From CAVYXK01 sp963708245 (GTDB lineage Bacteria > Pseudomonadota > Alphaproteobacteria > Acetobacterales > Acetobacteraceae): a stretch of DNA of 64,000 nucleotides. Of this stretch, positions 31,488 to 40,597 are shown one piece after another. The notes under the pieces were generated by a model. That model was not told where the DNA came from, ran no database searches, and saw nothing but the letters and a program-made list of their open reading frames with translations. The first letter of the stretch is position 1. Each line of letters opens with the position of its first letter. Location: positions 4,712,001-4,776,000 of the forward strand of contig OY970201.1 in the NCBI GenBank assembly GCA_963708245.1, in the 5' to 3' direction. Position numbers and translations under genes: made by a program.

Positions 31488-33847
31488 TGCACTTTAGCTC
31501 CCACCAAAGGAATCGTCAGCGGCAGTTTCTCGCGCAACTCATTGGTAATTGCATCGCCCTCCTGGCGATCGCGAATAACATGCGGTGTGATCAGCACGAT
31601 CAGCTCATCCCGAGTCACATCATTGCTGCGCGTCCCAAACAGCCAACCGACCAATGGTATGTTCTTCAGAACCGGAATACCGCTGTTCGTTGTGGTTCGG
31701 TTGTCCTGGATCAGCCCGGCGAGCCCGATCGTCTGTCCGTCGGCAATAGCGATCGAGCTGGTGACGCGCCGCTGGGAAATCGTCGGCGTGTTCAGGGAAG
31801 AGCTGGTGGTCGGCGTTACCTGACTGACCTCCTCCGCCATATCGAGCAGCACGAGGCCACTGGCATTGACCCGTGGAGTGATCTCAAGAATGACACCGGT
31901 GTCGCGGTATTCGATGGTGTTGACCTGCGGAGCCCCCGGTGTGAGCACGCTGACCGCCGATTGGGTCGCGATAGGAACCTGTTGACCCACCTGAAGCCGA
32001 GCCGACTGGTTGTTGAGAACCACCAAATTCGGCGACGACAAAACGCGAACATTGGTGAATTGGGACAGTGCTTGCAGAATGACACTGCTGCCCTGGGATG
32101 AGGTGAACGCCGCATTCAACCCTGGGGTAAAACTGATTCCTGGGAACGAGGAAACAATGTTGGTGGGGGTTGTCACGGTCGTCGTGGATGAGGTTGTGCT
32201 TGCTGCTACATTTGGCGCAAAGATCGCTTTGAAATTGCCGGTATTGATGAAGTATTGCAAACCGAAGGTTAGTTGCTTGGTCAAAGTGACTTCGGCGACC
32301 GTGGCGTCGATCAGGACTTGCAGCGGGAGAATGTCGAGCCGTTGAAGAACCGCGGCAATCTGTGCATATTCCTGCGGCGTTGCCGAAATGACCAGGGCGT
32401 TGTTCGTGTCATCGGCGGTCACACGAATGTCCGTCTGTGCCGCATTGCTCGAGGTGGCCGTTTCCGAGCCTGGCGCAGCGCCAAGTGGCCCCTGCGAATT
32501 TTCCTGCGGGCGCGATTGCCCCGGCGAGAGGCCGCCCAGAAGTATCCTGGGAGCCTGGCTGAGACCATACCCCGATGCTTCGCTGGAAGCAGCGACGAAT
32601 GGCGTAGCCGGCGTGCGTTCGGGGCCGAATACACCCCCACTCCCGCCCGCTGACGTGCCCTGCCCTGCTTCTGCGCTGGACGTTTCGATCCCCAGCGCCC
32701 GTCGAAGGACAGAAGCAAGATCCGTGGCACGGCCGTTCTGCACACGATAGACGAACAGTTGTTGCTCGGTATTTGCTCCTCCCCGGTCGAGCCGATCCAC
32801 CCAGGCACGTACCCGATCGATATAGTTCGGTCGCATCGAGGTGACGAGTACCGCATTGAGCCGGTCGATCGGCACAATCTTGACCAGTCCCGACATGCCG
32901 CCGCCGGACGTTGTCAGAAGATTGGTAACCTCGCCTGCGACATCTTTGGCCTGCGCGTTCCTGAGCGGCAGCAGGGCGAAAGACATGCCGCGGAGGAAGT
33001 CGACGTCGAAGATCGACTCATCTTGCAGGATATCGGCGACATCTTGTTCAGTGCCGGATATCATCAACAGGTTGCGCTCGGGATCGGCCCGCACCGTGCT
33101 GCCAGGAGGAAGCAGCGGTTCCAGCACGCGCTGGATATCGGCAGCTGCGACGTACTGCGGCGTAACAACCCGCGTGACGAAGCCCGGTTGGCTCGATCCG
33201 CCGAGTAGCGTCCAGCGCGCCGCATTTGCAATTGGTACTATGTGGTAGAGACCGCCGCGCTCGACCAAAGCAATGCCGCTCGATTGCAGGGCACTGGCAA
33301 GCATCGGCAGTACGGTGGAGCGCGGAATCGGGCGACCGGTCTGCAGGGTCACCGTTCCCTGAGCGGCCGGATCAATGTCGTACGATACCTTGAGCAAGTC
33401 GCCGAGCACGCTTCTGGCGACGTCGCGTACATCGGCATTGACGAAGTCGAGCGTTACATCCTGGCCTGACGGTACCACCGTCGAGATCGGCGGTGTCTGC
33501 GTCGCTCCGGCGCCGACAAAGCGGCCTGTCCCCAGTTCGATCTCGGGAGGGCCCGACGCTTGATGGGCCGTCGGGTTGAGCGGAAGCTGCACCGTTCGAC
33601 TTCTCGTGGATGCCAAGGGGGGCGGCACGAGCGGAACGGGCGATACGGGCTCGGATACGACCTCGCCGCGACCGGCCGGCCCAACGATCGGGGGAGAGGG
33701 GTTAGATTCGCAGCCTGAGACGCAAACCGCGAGTGCAAGCATCAGACAATGAATGCGCCCGGTTCTCCGCATGCGGCCCCTGTTGCAGCCGGTGAGACCG
33801 CGGTACCGGCGATTGGAACTAGCCACACCGATGAAAGAGGAAGCCAT
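31484..33847 (-). CDS. gspD: Type II secretion outer-membrane secretin GspD
   Basis: The secretin forms the outer-membrane channel of the type II system. A lipoprotein-type signal (LMLALAVCVSGC) is followed by periplasmic N domains (VTLDFVNADVRDVARSVLGD, then LLPLRNAQAKDVAGEV and VQNGRATDLASVLRRALG). A Gly/Ser/Pro-rich linker sits at ~400-450. The C-terminal secretin domain has VLSSPNLVVLNNQSARLQVG and VPLVGWLFGTRSNDVTRDEL. The ORF opens at 33847, 1 nt after gspN; ATG 33772 (MRRTGRIHCL) gives a more usual signal peptide. Its TGA overlaps gspK. Confidence 0.94.
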   Translation of the reverse strand: MASSFIGVASSNRRYRGLTGCNRGRMRRTGRIHCLMLALAVCVSGCESNPSPPIVGPAGRGEVVSEPVSPVPLVPPPLASTRSRTVQLPLNPTAHQASGPPEIELGTGRFVGAGATQTPPISTVVPSGQDVTLDFVNADVRDVARSVLGDLLKVSYDIDPAAQGTVTLQTGRPIPRSTVLPMLASALQSSGIALVERGGLYHIVPIANAARWTLLGGSSQPGFVTRVVTPQYVAAADIQRVLEPLLPPGSTVRADPERNLLMISGTEQDVADILQDESIFDVDFLRGMSFALLPLRNAQAKDVAGEVTNLLTTSGGGMSGLVKIVPIDRLNAVLVTSMRPNYIDRVRAWVDRLDRGGANTEQQLFVYRVQNGRATDLASVLRRALGIETSSAEAGQGTSAGGSGGVFGPERTPATPFVAASSEASGYGLSQAPRILLGGLSPGQSRPQENSQGPLGAAPGSETATSSNAAQTDIRVTADDTNNALVISATPQEYAQIAAVLQRLDILPLQVLIDATVAEVTLTKQLTFGLQYFINTGNFKAIFAPNVAASTTSSTTTVTTPTNIVSSFPGISFTPGLNAAFTSSQGSSVILQALSQFTNVRVLSSPNLVVLNNQSARLQVGQQVPIATQSAVSVLTPGAPQVNTIEYRDTGVILEITPRVNASGLVLLDMAEEVSQVTPTTSSSLNTPTISQRRVTSSIAIADGQTIGLAGLIQDNRTTTNSGIPVLKNIPLVGWLFGTRSNDVTRDELIVLITPHVIRDRQEGDAITNELREKLPLTIPLVGAKVQ

Positions 33848-33848
33848 T

Positions 33849-34376
33849 TCAGCGGCCAGGTTTCGGCAACCGAGGAAAGCTCATGTCGTAGGTCGAATCC
33901 CCCGCGTCAAAATGCAGCCGCTCGTGGCTGATTTCTCGCAGGGTCCATCCGTCGATCGTTTGCCCCTCTGACAGTATGATGGTCCTTGGCGGATTAGAGG
34001 ATTTCAGTAGTGCGCTTCGATTGGAATCACTGATGACAATACCGACCAAAGTGTAGTTGCCGAGCGGTGCAGGCCGCGTCTGGGATGTTGTCTTTTTGCC
34101 GACGGATGGCGGAGGCGGTGCAATCCAAGGTTGTCGACTTGGATAGAACAGCGGATGTTCAGCGATTGCGGCGTAGGTCACAGCTCGTGACGATGCTGTC
34201 GTGGGCTTCTGGGCCAGCTTTTCCAATGGCGCGGCACCCGATCGAGGCAGCAACTCCGGTAGCAACGGCTGCGGTGCAGTCAGCTCGGCCGCGACCAGCA
34301 AGGCGGCTGTCATCGCTGCAACCGAGCGCCAGGCCAACGGCGAAACTGTGAATGCCATAAGGCCGCGGACATTCAT
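33849..34376 (-). CDS. GspN/GspC-like type II secretion protein
   Basis: This 175-residue protein has one N-terminal transmembrane segment (~15-33) and a small periplasmic domain (YTLVGIVISDSNRSALLKSS, GQTIDGWTLREI) resembling the HR domain of GspC. GspC links the inner-membrane platform to the secretin. The segment AEHPLFYPSRQPWIAPPPP is typical of proteins called GspN in this cluster type. No PDZ domain is present, unlike classical GspC. ATG 34376 overlaps the gspM stop (ATGA). It probably fills the GspC role here, which is inference. Confidence 0.7.
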   Translation of the reverse strand: MNVRGLMAFTVSPLAWRSVAAMTAALLVAAELTAPQPLLPELLPRSGAAPLEKLAQKPTTASSRAVTYAAIAEHPLFYPSRQPWIAPPPPSVGKKTTSQTRPAPLGNYTLVGIVISDSNRSALLKSSNPPRTIILSEGQTIDGWTLREISHERLHFDAGDSTYDMSFPRLPKPGR

Positions 34377-34942
34377 CCAGACGGCACCCCCCGCATATAG
34401 CCGGCGACGTCGAGATCGAACGTCAGGATCGGCGGGGTGTCGCGAGCTGTGCCATTTACCGGCGCAGAAATCGTCATGGCATCGACGAACAACGCTGGTG
34501 TCGATGCATCGATCGCCGCGAGTGTCTTCTGAAGCGTGTCCAGCGTGCCTTCGATGCTGAAATGGATCGTCATTTTGTGAAAATCGTGCTCGGCCGTCTC
34601 ACGCATTTCCGCAGTGCTGTCGACTCGGCCTCCGCTGCCGACGACCGCCTGGCGAAGCCGATCCTGCACGTCGGCCGCTATCGCGGCGACGCTTGCCCCG
34701 GTCCAGAAACCACCCTCGGCGGCGAGTTTGTTCTCCAAGCCCACGGCCCTCCGTTCAAGATCCGGCCGGCGCACGATAATGGCATGAAGCCGGCCGAGTC
34801 GGTCCGAGAGCATGTCGATGTCGGCCCGACGATCCCACAATGCTGCGATCAACGGCGATATGACCAGCCACCAGGATACCAGCAACAGGCAAGCCAGCAT
34901 CGACAAAGCCAGCACGCGGCGCCAGGGAGGTGATAATGTCAT
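34373..34942 (-). CDS. gspM: Type II secretion inner-membrane protein GspM
   Basis: This 189-residue bitopic protein has a short cytoplasmic N-terminus and one helix (ALSMLACLLLVSWWLVISPL, ~11-30). A coiled-coil-prone stretch (~35-75) and a ferredoxin-like periplasmic domain follow. It partners GspL in the assembly platform. It has low sequence conservation, as expected; identity rests on size, topology and position. ATG 34942 overlaps the gspL stop and its own stop overlaps the GspN-like gene. Confidence 0.8.
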   Translation of the reverse strand: MTLSPPWRRVLALSMLACLLLVSWWLVISPLIAALWDRRADIDMLSDRLGRLHAIIVRRPDLERRAVGLENKLAAEGGFWTGASVAAIAADVQDRLRQAVVGSGGRVDSTAEMRETAEHDFHKMTIHFSIEGTLDTLQKTLAAIDASTPALFVDAMTISAPVNGTARDTPPILTFDLDVAGYMRGVPSG

Positions 34943-36063
34943 TGCCCGCGCTCTGCCTTGATGTCGAATGTCAGATCGAAGCGTTCCTCCCTTCCGTCCG
35001 GTGACAGTGTGATGGGTGAGCGGAATTGCGGCTTTTCAAACAGCGCCGATCCTTCCACGCGGACGATGAGATCGGTTGCGCGCGGCGAGTATCCGATCAC
35101 TTCCACACTTCGTCCGCGCATGACGAGCTGTGTGACCCAGCTATCGTTGGGAATCAGCCTGGTGAGTTCGTTGAGAACCTGCAGTGGCGACGCACCCTTG
35201 CGTTTGCTTTCAAGAAACACCAAGGCACTGCTGATGTCGGTCGATTTCCGCCCAAGCTGCGTCACTGCCGTTGCGGTCTGTTCAGCTTCGGCCACGTGTA
35301 GCTGCAAATCGTCGCGCAGCTGATCAAGTCGATGCACGTGCAGGCCGTAGGCCGACAGCAAAAGCACAGCGGCTGTGATTTCGAGCGTGCGCCGAACGCG
35401 CCGGCGCGCATCGCTTTCGGCCGCGCCTCTACCAGCTTGCCACAGAATGAATGGGCTATTGCTCCCGACACTGTTCGCGCGTATGTCCGCTCCGGTGGCG
35501 ACAACACCTCTGGGACTGAGCCCGGCTGTCCGTGCCAGCGCAAGGGCGGCCTCGATCGTGGTACGCTTGACGGCGATCAGCTTGACGGTCAGTTTCTTGG
35601 ACCCGAGTGCGCGCGCACTGATCCGGTGAGCGAAGCAGATATCCGCGGCCGCCAGCGGCACAAGCCGCTCTATCTGATGTTGCAAGATGGGACGTAACGA
35701 CAACTCGGCGGACAGCGGCAGTTCCAAGCTAGCTTCGAAGATCAGCGCGCGGTCGAGCTTGATTGTAACTTCGTCGTCGGTATGATGTCGGCGAATGACC
35801 GACTGAACATGTTGGCGAAGCTCCTGGTCGGGATAATCAGACAAGGGTACGACCAAGGGATTGCGCCGCCCGCGCGCCGGCAGGATCAGTGTTATGCGGG
35901 TCGAACCAAGCTCCAGGACGGTGGCCGGGCTCGCCGAGTGCCCGAACAGGTGCAACAGACGTGGAGGCGCCATGTGCAGCAGTTCGGACAGCCACCACGA
36001 GAAGCCGCGGCGGATCAGCTGACCAGCCGCAATCGTCGGGCGGGAAATAAGGGCGGCGGTCAT
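34939..36063 (-). CDS. gspL: Type II secretion protein GspL (PilM/PilN-like fusion)
   Basis: This ~374-residue protein has a cytoplasmic actin-like part (residues ~40-215; ATVLELGSTRITLILP, FEASLELPLSAELSLRPIL) that docks the GspE ATPase. One helix (LEITAAVLLLSAYGLHVHRL, ~230-250) and a coiled-coil/PilN-type periplasmic domain (ASPLQVLNELTRLIPNDSWV) follow. ATG 36063 overlaps the gspJ stop (ATGA). The gene lies in the standard place before gspM. Confidence 0.87.
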   Translation of the reverse strand: MTAALISRPTIAAGQLIRRGFSWWLSELLHMAPPRLLHLFGHSASPATVLELGSTRITLILPARGRRNPLVVPLSDYPDQELRQHVQSVIRRHHTDDEVTIKLDRALIFEASLELPLSAELSLRPILQHQIERLVPLAAADICFAHRISARALGSKKLTVKLIAVKRTTIEAALALARTAGLSPRGVVATGADIRANSVGSNSPFILWQAGRGAAESDARRRVRRTLEITAAVLLLSAYGLHVHRLDQLRDDLQLHVAEAEQTATAVTQLGRKSTDISSALVFLESKRKGASPLQVLNELTRLIPNDSWVTQLVMRGRSVEVIGYSPRATDLIVRVEGSALFEKPQFRSPITLSPDGREERFDLTFDIKAERGQ

Positions 36064-36740
36064 CGAATCCTGCGGCAATCCGAATCGATCCCATCATAGA
36101 GACAAGCAGGATTCGTCGTCGCCTTCGGTTCAGCGACGAAGTCCGGCCAGGGAGGCAAACTCGGGTCGTCCCGCTCTATGCGGATACGGACCAGACGCGG
36201 CAGATAGCGCCGCGCCATCCAGTTCTCTAGCCATGCCGCGTCATGCATTTCATCAGGCGGGCCGAAATAGTCGAAGCGCAGGAACCGCACATGGTCAAGC
36301 AGAAGCACCTGATGCTCCGGCAAAAGGGCTCTGCCATCCGAAGACGGCAGGTCGAGACGCCATCCCATGAAGAGCGCACGCCTCCTGCCGTTCGGTGCGA
36401 CGAAGAACCGTTCGCGGGCCGAGACGCCGGCCTCGATCGCCTGAGGTAAGGGAGCAACCAGCGCCAAAGTGTGGCGATCACCCTCGAATGCCACCGTGCT
36501 GTCGGTCGCATCGGCGGACTCGAATGCCGGATACGCTGATGCAATCGTCTGGCGCAGCACAGTCTGGACCGCTTCGATATCGGCGGTGTTGATTGCCCGA
36601 TGCTCAACTCTGGCCCAGGCACCAATTCCTAACCGCACTGCGCCGGCAATCAGGACTGAAAGGAACCCTAGCAGCGCAGTGACGACGAGGATCTCAATCA
36701 GCGTAAATCCGGCTTCACCGTTGTTCGCCCCGCCCTTCAC
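36060..36740 (-). CDS. gspJ: Type II secretion minor pseudopilin GspJ
   Basis: This ~226-residue pseudopilin of the tip complex has a prepilin signal (NNGEAGFTLIEILVVTALLG) with Gly at -1 and Glu at +5. The large periplasmic domain has GspJ-like features: ALFMGWRLDLPSSDG, LDHVRFLRFDYFGP, and RYLPRLVRIRIERDD. The start is GTG 36740, which overlaps the gspI stop (GTGA); an ORF opening upstream at 36812 is less likely. Confidence 0.87.
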   Translation of the reverse strand: MKGGANNGEAGFTLIEILVVTALLGFLSVLIAGAVRLGIGAWARVEHRAINTADIEAVQTVLRQTIASAYPAFESADATDSTVAFEGDRHTLALVAPLPQAIEAGVSARERFFVAPNGRRRALFMGWRLDLPSSDGRALLPEHQVLLLDHVRFLRFDYFGPPDEMHDAAWLENWMARRYLPRLVRIRIERDDPSLPPWPDFVAEPKATTNPACLYDGIDSDCRRIR

Positions 36741-37153
36741 GAGCCCTGGACTTTCAACCCGAGCCGAACCGTCGTCAGCCGCACCGAGTGCCGGCGATAC
36801 CGTCCGGTCCAACTGACCGTTACCTGCACCTGATGCCCGACGAGCTGGCCAGCATGCACAAGCGATGAGTCGCCATACGGAGCCTTCTCGACAACCCAGG
36901 TGAAGCCGTCCGAAGTCCGGCCACGCGTCTCGCCATCCTCCAAGGCAATATCTTGCCCTACCCGCGCCAGCGTCGATCGGGCGAGCAAGACCGCCGTTTG
37001 CTCGCGGTCGCCGCGATCGAGCCAGTCGAAGCCGGAGGCCGGTGCGCGATAGGCCAGTGCGAACACGAGCGCGAGCACGGCGAGTGCCACAAGGACTTCG
37101 ATCAGGGTGAAGCCGGTGCTCGGTCGCGCCACGTCACCCGCCCTTCTAGTCAT
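36737..37153 (-). CDS. gspI: Type II secretion minor pseudopilin GspI
   Basis: This 138-residue protein has a prepilin leader and helix (RPSTGFTLIEVLVALAVLAL) with Glu at +5, followed by a small periplasmic domain (LLARSTLARVGQDIALEDGE, then GFTWVVEKAPYG). Size and motif fit GspI, which starts tip-complex assembly. ATG 37153 overlaps the last 8 nt of the gspH-like gene. Confidence 0.83.
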   Translation of the reverse strand: MTRRAGDVARPSTGFTLIEVLVALAVLALVFALAYRAPASGFDWLDRGDREQTAVLLARSTLARVGQDIALEDGETRGRTSDGFTWVVEKAPYGDSSLVHAGQLVGHQVQVTVSWTGRYRRHSVRLTTVRLGLKVQGS

Positions 37154-37595
37154 CGCGCTGCACCCGGCCGGTGAGCCAGTCGATCGTGATGGACGTTGAC
37201 TGTCGTCCGTGGCGCAACAGGATCGTTTCCGCGGTAGCCGTGCCGTCACCGAAGAAGAGGATATGCGCCGTGCTCCTGGCCAGCAGACCTGTCGGGGTCA
37301 CGACGCTGACCGCGCTTATCACGTCAGGCAGCGTCTGCACATGCGATTCCAGCGAAGTTGTGTAGGATCGGGTGGCGGGATCAAGTGCAAGTTCCACTGT
37401 GGCGCCACGCCGAAGCGCCTCGTTATGCAGCTCCTTGATGCGGTCCACCAGATCGTCCGCCGTGGCCCGCAAGCGCACCACCGGTAAGCCCGCCATCATG
37501 CGTGGCACTGCCGTCATGGCAAGCGCGATGATGATTATGACGACCAACAGCTCGATCAGCGTGAAACCCGCGATCCGGCGCAGATCCCTCTGCAT
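37146..37595 (-). CDS. gspH: Type II secretion pseudopilin, GspH/FimT type
   Basis: This 149-residue protein has a prepilin helix (RRIAGFTLIELLVVIIIIAL, Glu at +5) and a GspH/FimT-like body (VRLRATADDLVDRIKELHNE, then SITIDWLTGRVQRDD). It lacks the calcium-site loop and C-terminal pattern of the major pseudopilin GspG. ATG 37595 lies 2 nt after the gspF stop, the place gspG usually holds. Whether it replaces GspG in this system cannot be told. Confidence 0.78.
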   Translation of the reverse strand: MQRDLRRIAGFTLIELLVVIIIIALAMTAVPRMMAGLPVVRLRATADDLVDRIKELHNEALRRGATVELALDPATRSYTTSLESHVQTLPDVISAVSVVTPTGLLARSTAHILFFGDGTATAETILLRHGRQSTSITIDWLTGRVQRDD

Positions 37596-37597
37596 CG

Positions 37598-38824
37598 CTA
37601 TGCGGCCAGGTCGTTGATGCTGATCATTGCTGTCATCACGGCGGCGATGATGGTCGCGATCATCACGCCCATGGCGATGATGATGGCTGGCACGAGCAGC
37701 GCCAGCAAGCGCTCCAGCGTCCGCTGCACTTCCTCGTCGTAGATATCTGCGAGTTGCGGCAGCAACTCTTCGAGCCTGCCGGTCTCCTCGCCGATCTGGA
37801 TCAACTGGATGGCGAGGCCCGGAAATTGCCCGGTGCGGGCGAGCGGCCGCGCGAGCCCTTCGCCTTCTTTGAAACGCACCGAGGCGGCCTCGATCGCGCT
37901 GGCGAGGGCACGATTGCCCACCGTCGCGCCCGAGAGTGTAAGAGCGCGCGCGGCAGGCACGCCGTTGCCTAGCAACACACCAAGCGTGCGACTGAACCGA
38001 GCGATCTCGAACTTTGCAACCCACCCACCCACAAATGGCATGCCGAGGATCAACCGGTCTCGCAGCAACGCAATGCCCGGCCGCGGCATCAGCCACCGCC
38101 AACCTGCCGCGGCCATCACAACCGCGGTGAGCAGCATCCACCAGTTGCTCCGCAAGCCGTCGCCCACCAACATAACGATGCGGGTGCTGGCCGGCAGCTG
38201 GGCACCGGCTTCGCGAAACATCGGCTCGAACTGCGGCAGGACCACAGTGAGCACAATACCGACCGCCCATACGGCCACGATGCAGAGAATGGCAGGATAG
38301 ATCAGTGCCGACACCACTTTCTGCCGGGCCGCCTCCGACCTGACGAGGAACTCCGCAACCCGGCTCAGCACAGCCTGTAAAGCGCCTCCCGCCTCACCCG
38401 CGCGGATCACGTTGATGTAGCTGTGCGGAAAGGCCTTCTCCTGCGCCGCCATTGCTTCGGAGAGGCTGGCGCCGTCGCGAACCCGCTCGAGCGTGCGGCG
38501 CATCACCGCACCGGCGCGCTTGCTCTCCGCCAAGTCGGCAAGAATCTCAAGTGCACGATCCAATGGCAGGCTGGCTTTGAGCAGCCGGGCAAGCTGCTGC
38601 GACAGTAGCGCGAGGTCGCGCGCAGCGAGAGGCCTCGACGCCGACCTGCGAAGGGTGACGGAGCCGACAAATTGAGGACGCTTTTCGACCGCGCGGATCG
38701 GCAGCAACGCTCGCTCGTGCAGACGCTCGATGATGCTCGCGGCGTCCGGGCCATCGAGCTCACCGGAGATTATCTCCCCCGCGGGCGACAAAGCGCTGTA
38801 CTGGAAACGCGCCATCGGAGTCAC
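37598..38824 (-). CDS. gspF: Type II secretion inner-membrane platform protein GspF
   Basis: This 408-residue polytopic protein carries two T2SSF domains (SQQLARLLKASLPLDRALEI at ~95, and RFSRTLGVLLGNGVPAARAL at ~275) and three membrane helices (the last is LLALLVPAIIIAMGVMIATI). It forms the platform that drives pseudopilus assembly. The ORF opens with GTG 38824, overlapping the gspE stop (GTGA); ATG 38815 (MARFQYSALS) matches the usual GspF start and may be the real one. Confidence 0.92.
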   Translation of the reverse strand: MTPMARFQYSALSPAGEIISGELDGPDAASIIERLHERALLPIRAVEKRPQFVGSVTLRRSASRPLAARDLALLSQQLARLLKASLPLDRALEILADLAESKRAGAVMRRTLERVRDGASLSEAMAAQEKAFPHSYINVIRAGEAGGALQAVLSRVAEFLVRSEAARQKVVSALIYPAILCIVAVWAVGIVLTVVLPQFEPMFREAGAQLPASTRIVMLVGDGLRSNWWMLLTAVVMAAAGWRWLMPRPGIALLRDRLILGMPFVGGWVAKFEIARFSRTLGVLLGNGVPAARALTLSGATVGNRALASAIEAASVRFKEGEGLARPLARTGQFPGLAIQLIQIGEETGRLEELLPQLADIYDEEVQRTLERLLALLVPAIIIAMGVMIATIIAAVMTAMISINDLAA

Positions 38825-40530
38825 ACGTCGCAGGTCACGCGAACGACCTCTTCCACCGTCGAAATGCCTGCGAGCGCCTTGCGCATGCCGTGCGCGTACA
38901 TGGTCTGCATGCCGCCACGAATTGCCTCGGCCTGGATCTCGCGCGCTTCCGCATGGCGCAACGCCAGCGGACGAACGTCATCGGTCATTGGCATGACTTC
39001 CAGGATCATTGTGCGTCCGTGATATCCGGTGCGGCCGCAGGCTGGGCAGCCGGTGGGACGGTAGAGCGTCACCCGCCCGCCCGCCGCACACTCACTGAGG
39101 CCAAGACGCTTGGAGAGGTCGGGCGACGCCACATATGGCTCGCGGCAGTTCGTACAAAGTCGCCGCACCAGCCGCTGGCCGAGCACGCCATTGATCGTCG
39201 AGGTTAGCAGATAATCCTCGATCCCCATGTCCAGAAGACGGGTGATCGCGCTGGCCGCGTCGTTGGTGTGCACGGTCGACAGCACCAGATGCCCGGTGAG
39301 CGCCGCCTGTACCGCGATTTGCGCGGTCTCCAGATCGCGGATCTCGCCGATCATCATGATATCGGGGTCCTGGCGGAGAAAGCTGCGCAGCGCGCTGGCG
39401 AAGGTAAGCCCGATCTCCGGCTTCACCTGCACCTGGTTGATGCCCTCCAGCACATATTCCACCGGGTCTTCCACGGTCAGGATCTTCCGCTCCGTCGCAT
39501 TGAGCCGCGTAAGGGCGGTGTAGAGCGTGGTCGTCTTGCCGCTGCCAGTGGGACCGGTGACAAGGACGATGCCGTGCGGCCGATCGAGCATGTCAGTGAA
39601 CGCTTGCAGCAGGTTGGAATCGAACCCGAGTGATTCGAAGTCGAGCGCGAGCGAGCCACGGTCCAGGATACGGAGCACGACGCTCTCGCCATGGATCGAA
39701 GGCGTCGTGGACACGCGGAAGTCAATCTCCTTGCCGCGCACCGCAAGCCGGATGCGGCCATCTTGCGCCAACCGTCGTTCGGCGATGTTGAGCTTTGCCA
39801 TGATCTTGACGCGGGACACGATCGCGCTTTTCAGCCGCGCCGGAGGTGGGTCCATCTCTCGCAGCACGCCGTCGATTCGGTAGCGCACGCGCAGCCGGCC
39901 GTCCCCCAATTCAATATGAATGTCCGAAGCACGCATTTCGACCGCGCGGTTGATTAACGTGTTCACCAGGCGAATGACTGGTGCCTCGCTGGCCAAGTCC
40001 TTCAGCCGTTCGAGATCGGCGTCGCGGTCGTCATCCTCGCGCTCGCCGGCCGCGGCGCCGAGCTGGTCTAGCACGGAGCGGCCTTCCCCGTAGAGCCGCT
40101 CATAAGCGGCCTCGATGTCGGCGGGCACCGCGACGCGGCGCTGGACCGGCTTGTCGAGGGCGAATTCGAGCGCCCGTGCGGCCGCATCATCCAACGGATC
40201 GGCCATGGCTACGACAAGGTGGGTCTCACTTTCCGACAATGGAATGATCCGCGCCTGCCGCAGGAAGGTGCGGCGGATGCGGTCGGGCGCCACCGTATCG
40301 CCGGGGAACTCATTAGGGGACAGGACGGGCGAGCCGAGCAGAAGCGCGTAACCGGTTGCCAGGTCACGCTCCGAGATCAGGCCGAGCTTGGCAGCGATGC
40401 GGTCGATTCGCTCGCCGCTCTCCGCCTCCAGCCGTCGTGCCCGTTCGAGGGCGGCGCCAGACAGCAGCCCGTTTTGGGCAAGCACCGCCTCGATGCTGGT
40501 CGGACTTGGCGTGTTTTGTCCGTCCGGCAT
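38821..40530 (-). CDS. gspE: Type II secretion ATPase GspE
   Basis: This 569-residue hexameric ATPase powers pseudopilus assembly. An N-terminal GspE/MshEN domain covers ~15-155. The ATPase core has Walker A GPTGSGKTTTLYTALTRLNA, the Asp box (ILTVEDPVEY), Walker B DPDIMMIGEIRDLETAQIAV and the His box LVLSTVHTNDAASAITRL. The zinc tetracysteine is CTNC...CPAC near 485-525. ATG 40530 lies 67 nt after the big G8-like gene on the same strand, so that gene and the whole secretion set are probably one transcript. Confidence 0.95.
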   Translation of the reverse strand: MPDGQNTPSPTSIEAVLAQNGLLSGAALERARRLEAESGERIDRIAAKLGLISERDLATGYALLLGSPVLSPNEFPGDTVAPDRIRRTFLRQARIIPLSESETHLVVAMADPLDDAAARALEFALDKPVQRRVAVPADIEAAYERLYGEGRSVLDQLGAAAGEREDDDRDADLERLKDLASEAPVIRLVNTLINRAVEMRASDIHIELGDGRLRVRYRIDGVLREMDPPPARLKSAIVSRVKIMAKLNIAERRLAQDGRIRLAVRGKEIDFRVSTTPSIHGESVVLRILDRGSLALDFESLGFDSNLLQAFTDMLDRPHGIVLVTGPTGSGKTTTLYTALTRLNATERKILTVEDPVEYVLEGINQVQVKPEIGLTFASALRSFLRQDPDIMMIGEIRDLETAQIAVQAALTGHLVLSTVHTNDAASAITRLLDMGIEDYLLTSTINGVLGQRLVRRLCTNCREPYVASPDLSKRLGLSECAAGGRVTLYRPTGCPACGRTGYHGRTMILEVMPMTDDVRPLALRHAEAREIQAEAIRGGMQTMYAHGMRKALAGISTVEEVVRVTCDV

Positions 40531-40597
40531 GGTGCGAGAATCCTAGTCGGATGCGGTTGCGTTATGACACCGGCTACAGTCGCGCCGGGAAATGCGG

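Noticed and set aside
37146..38270. 374-codon ORF as a single protein
   Set aside because: Only the last ~149 codons (from 37595) are a pseudopilin. The Arg-rich front part is a shadow of gspF.
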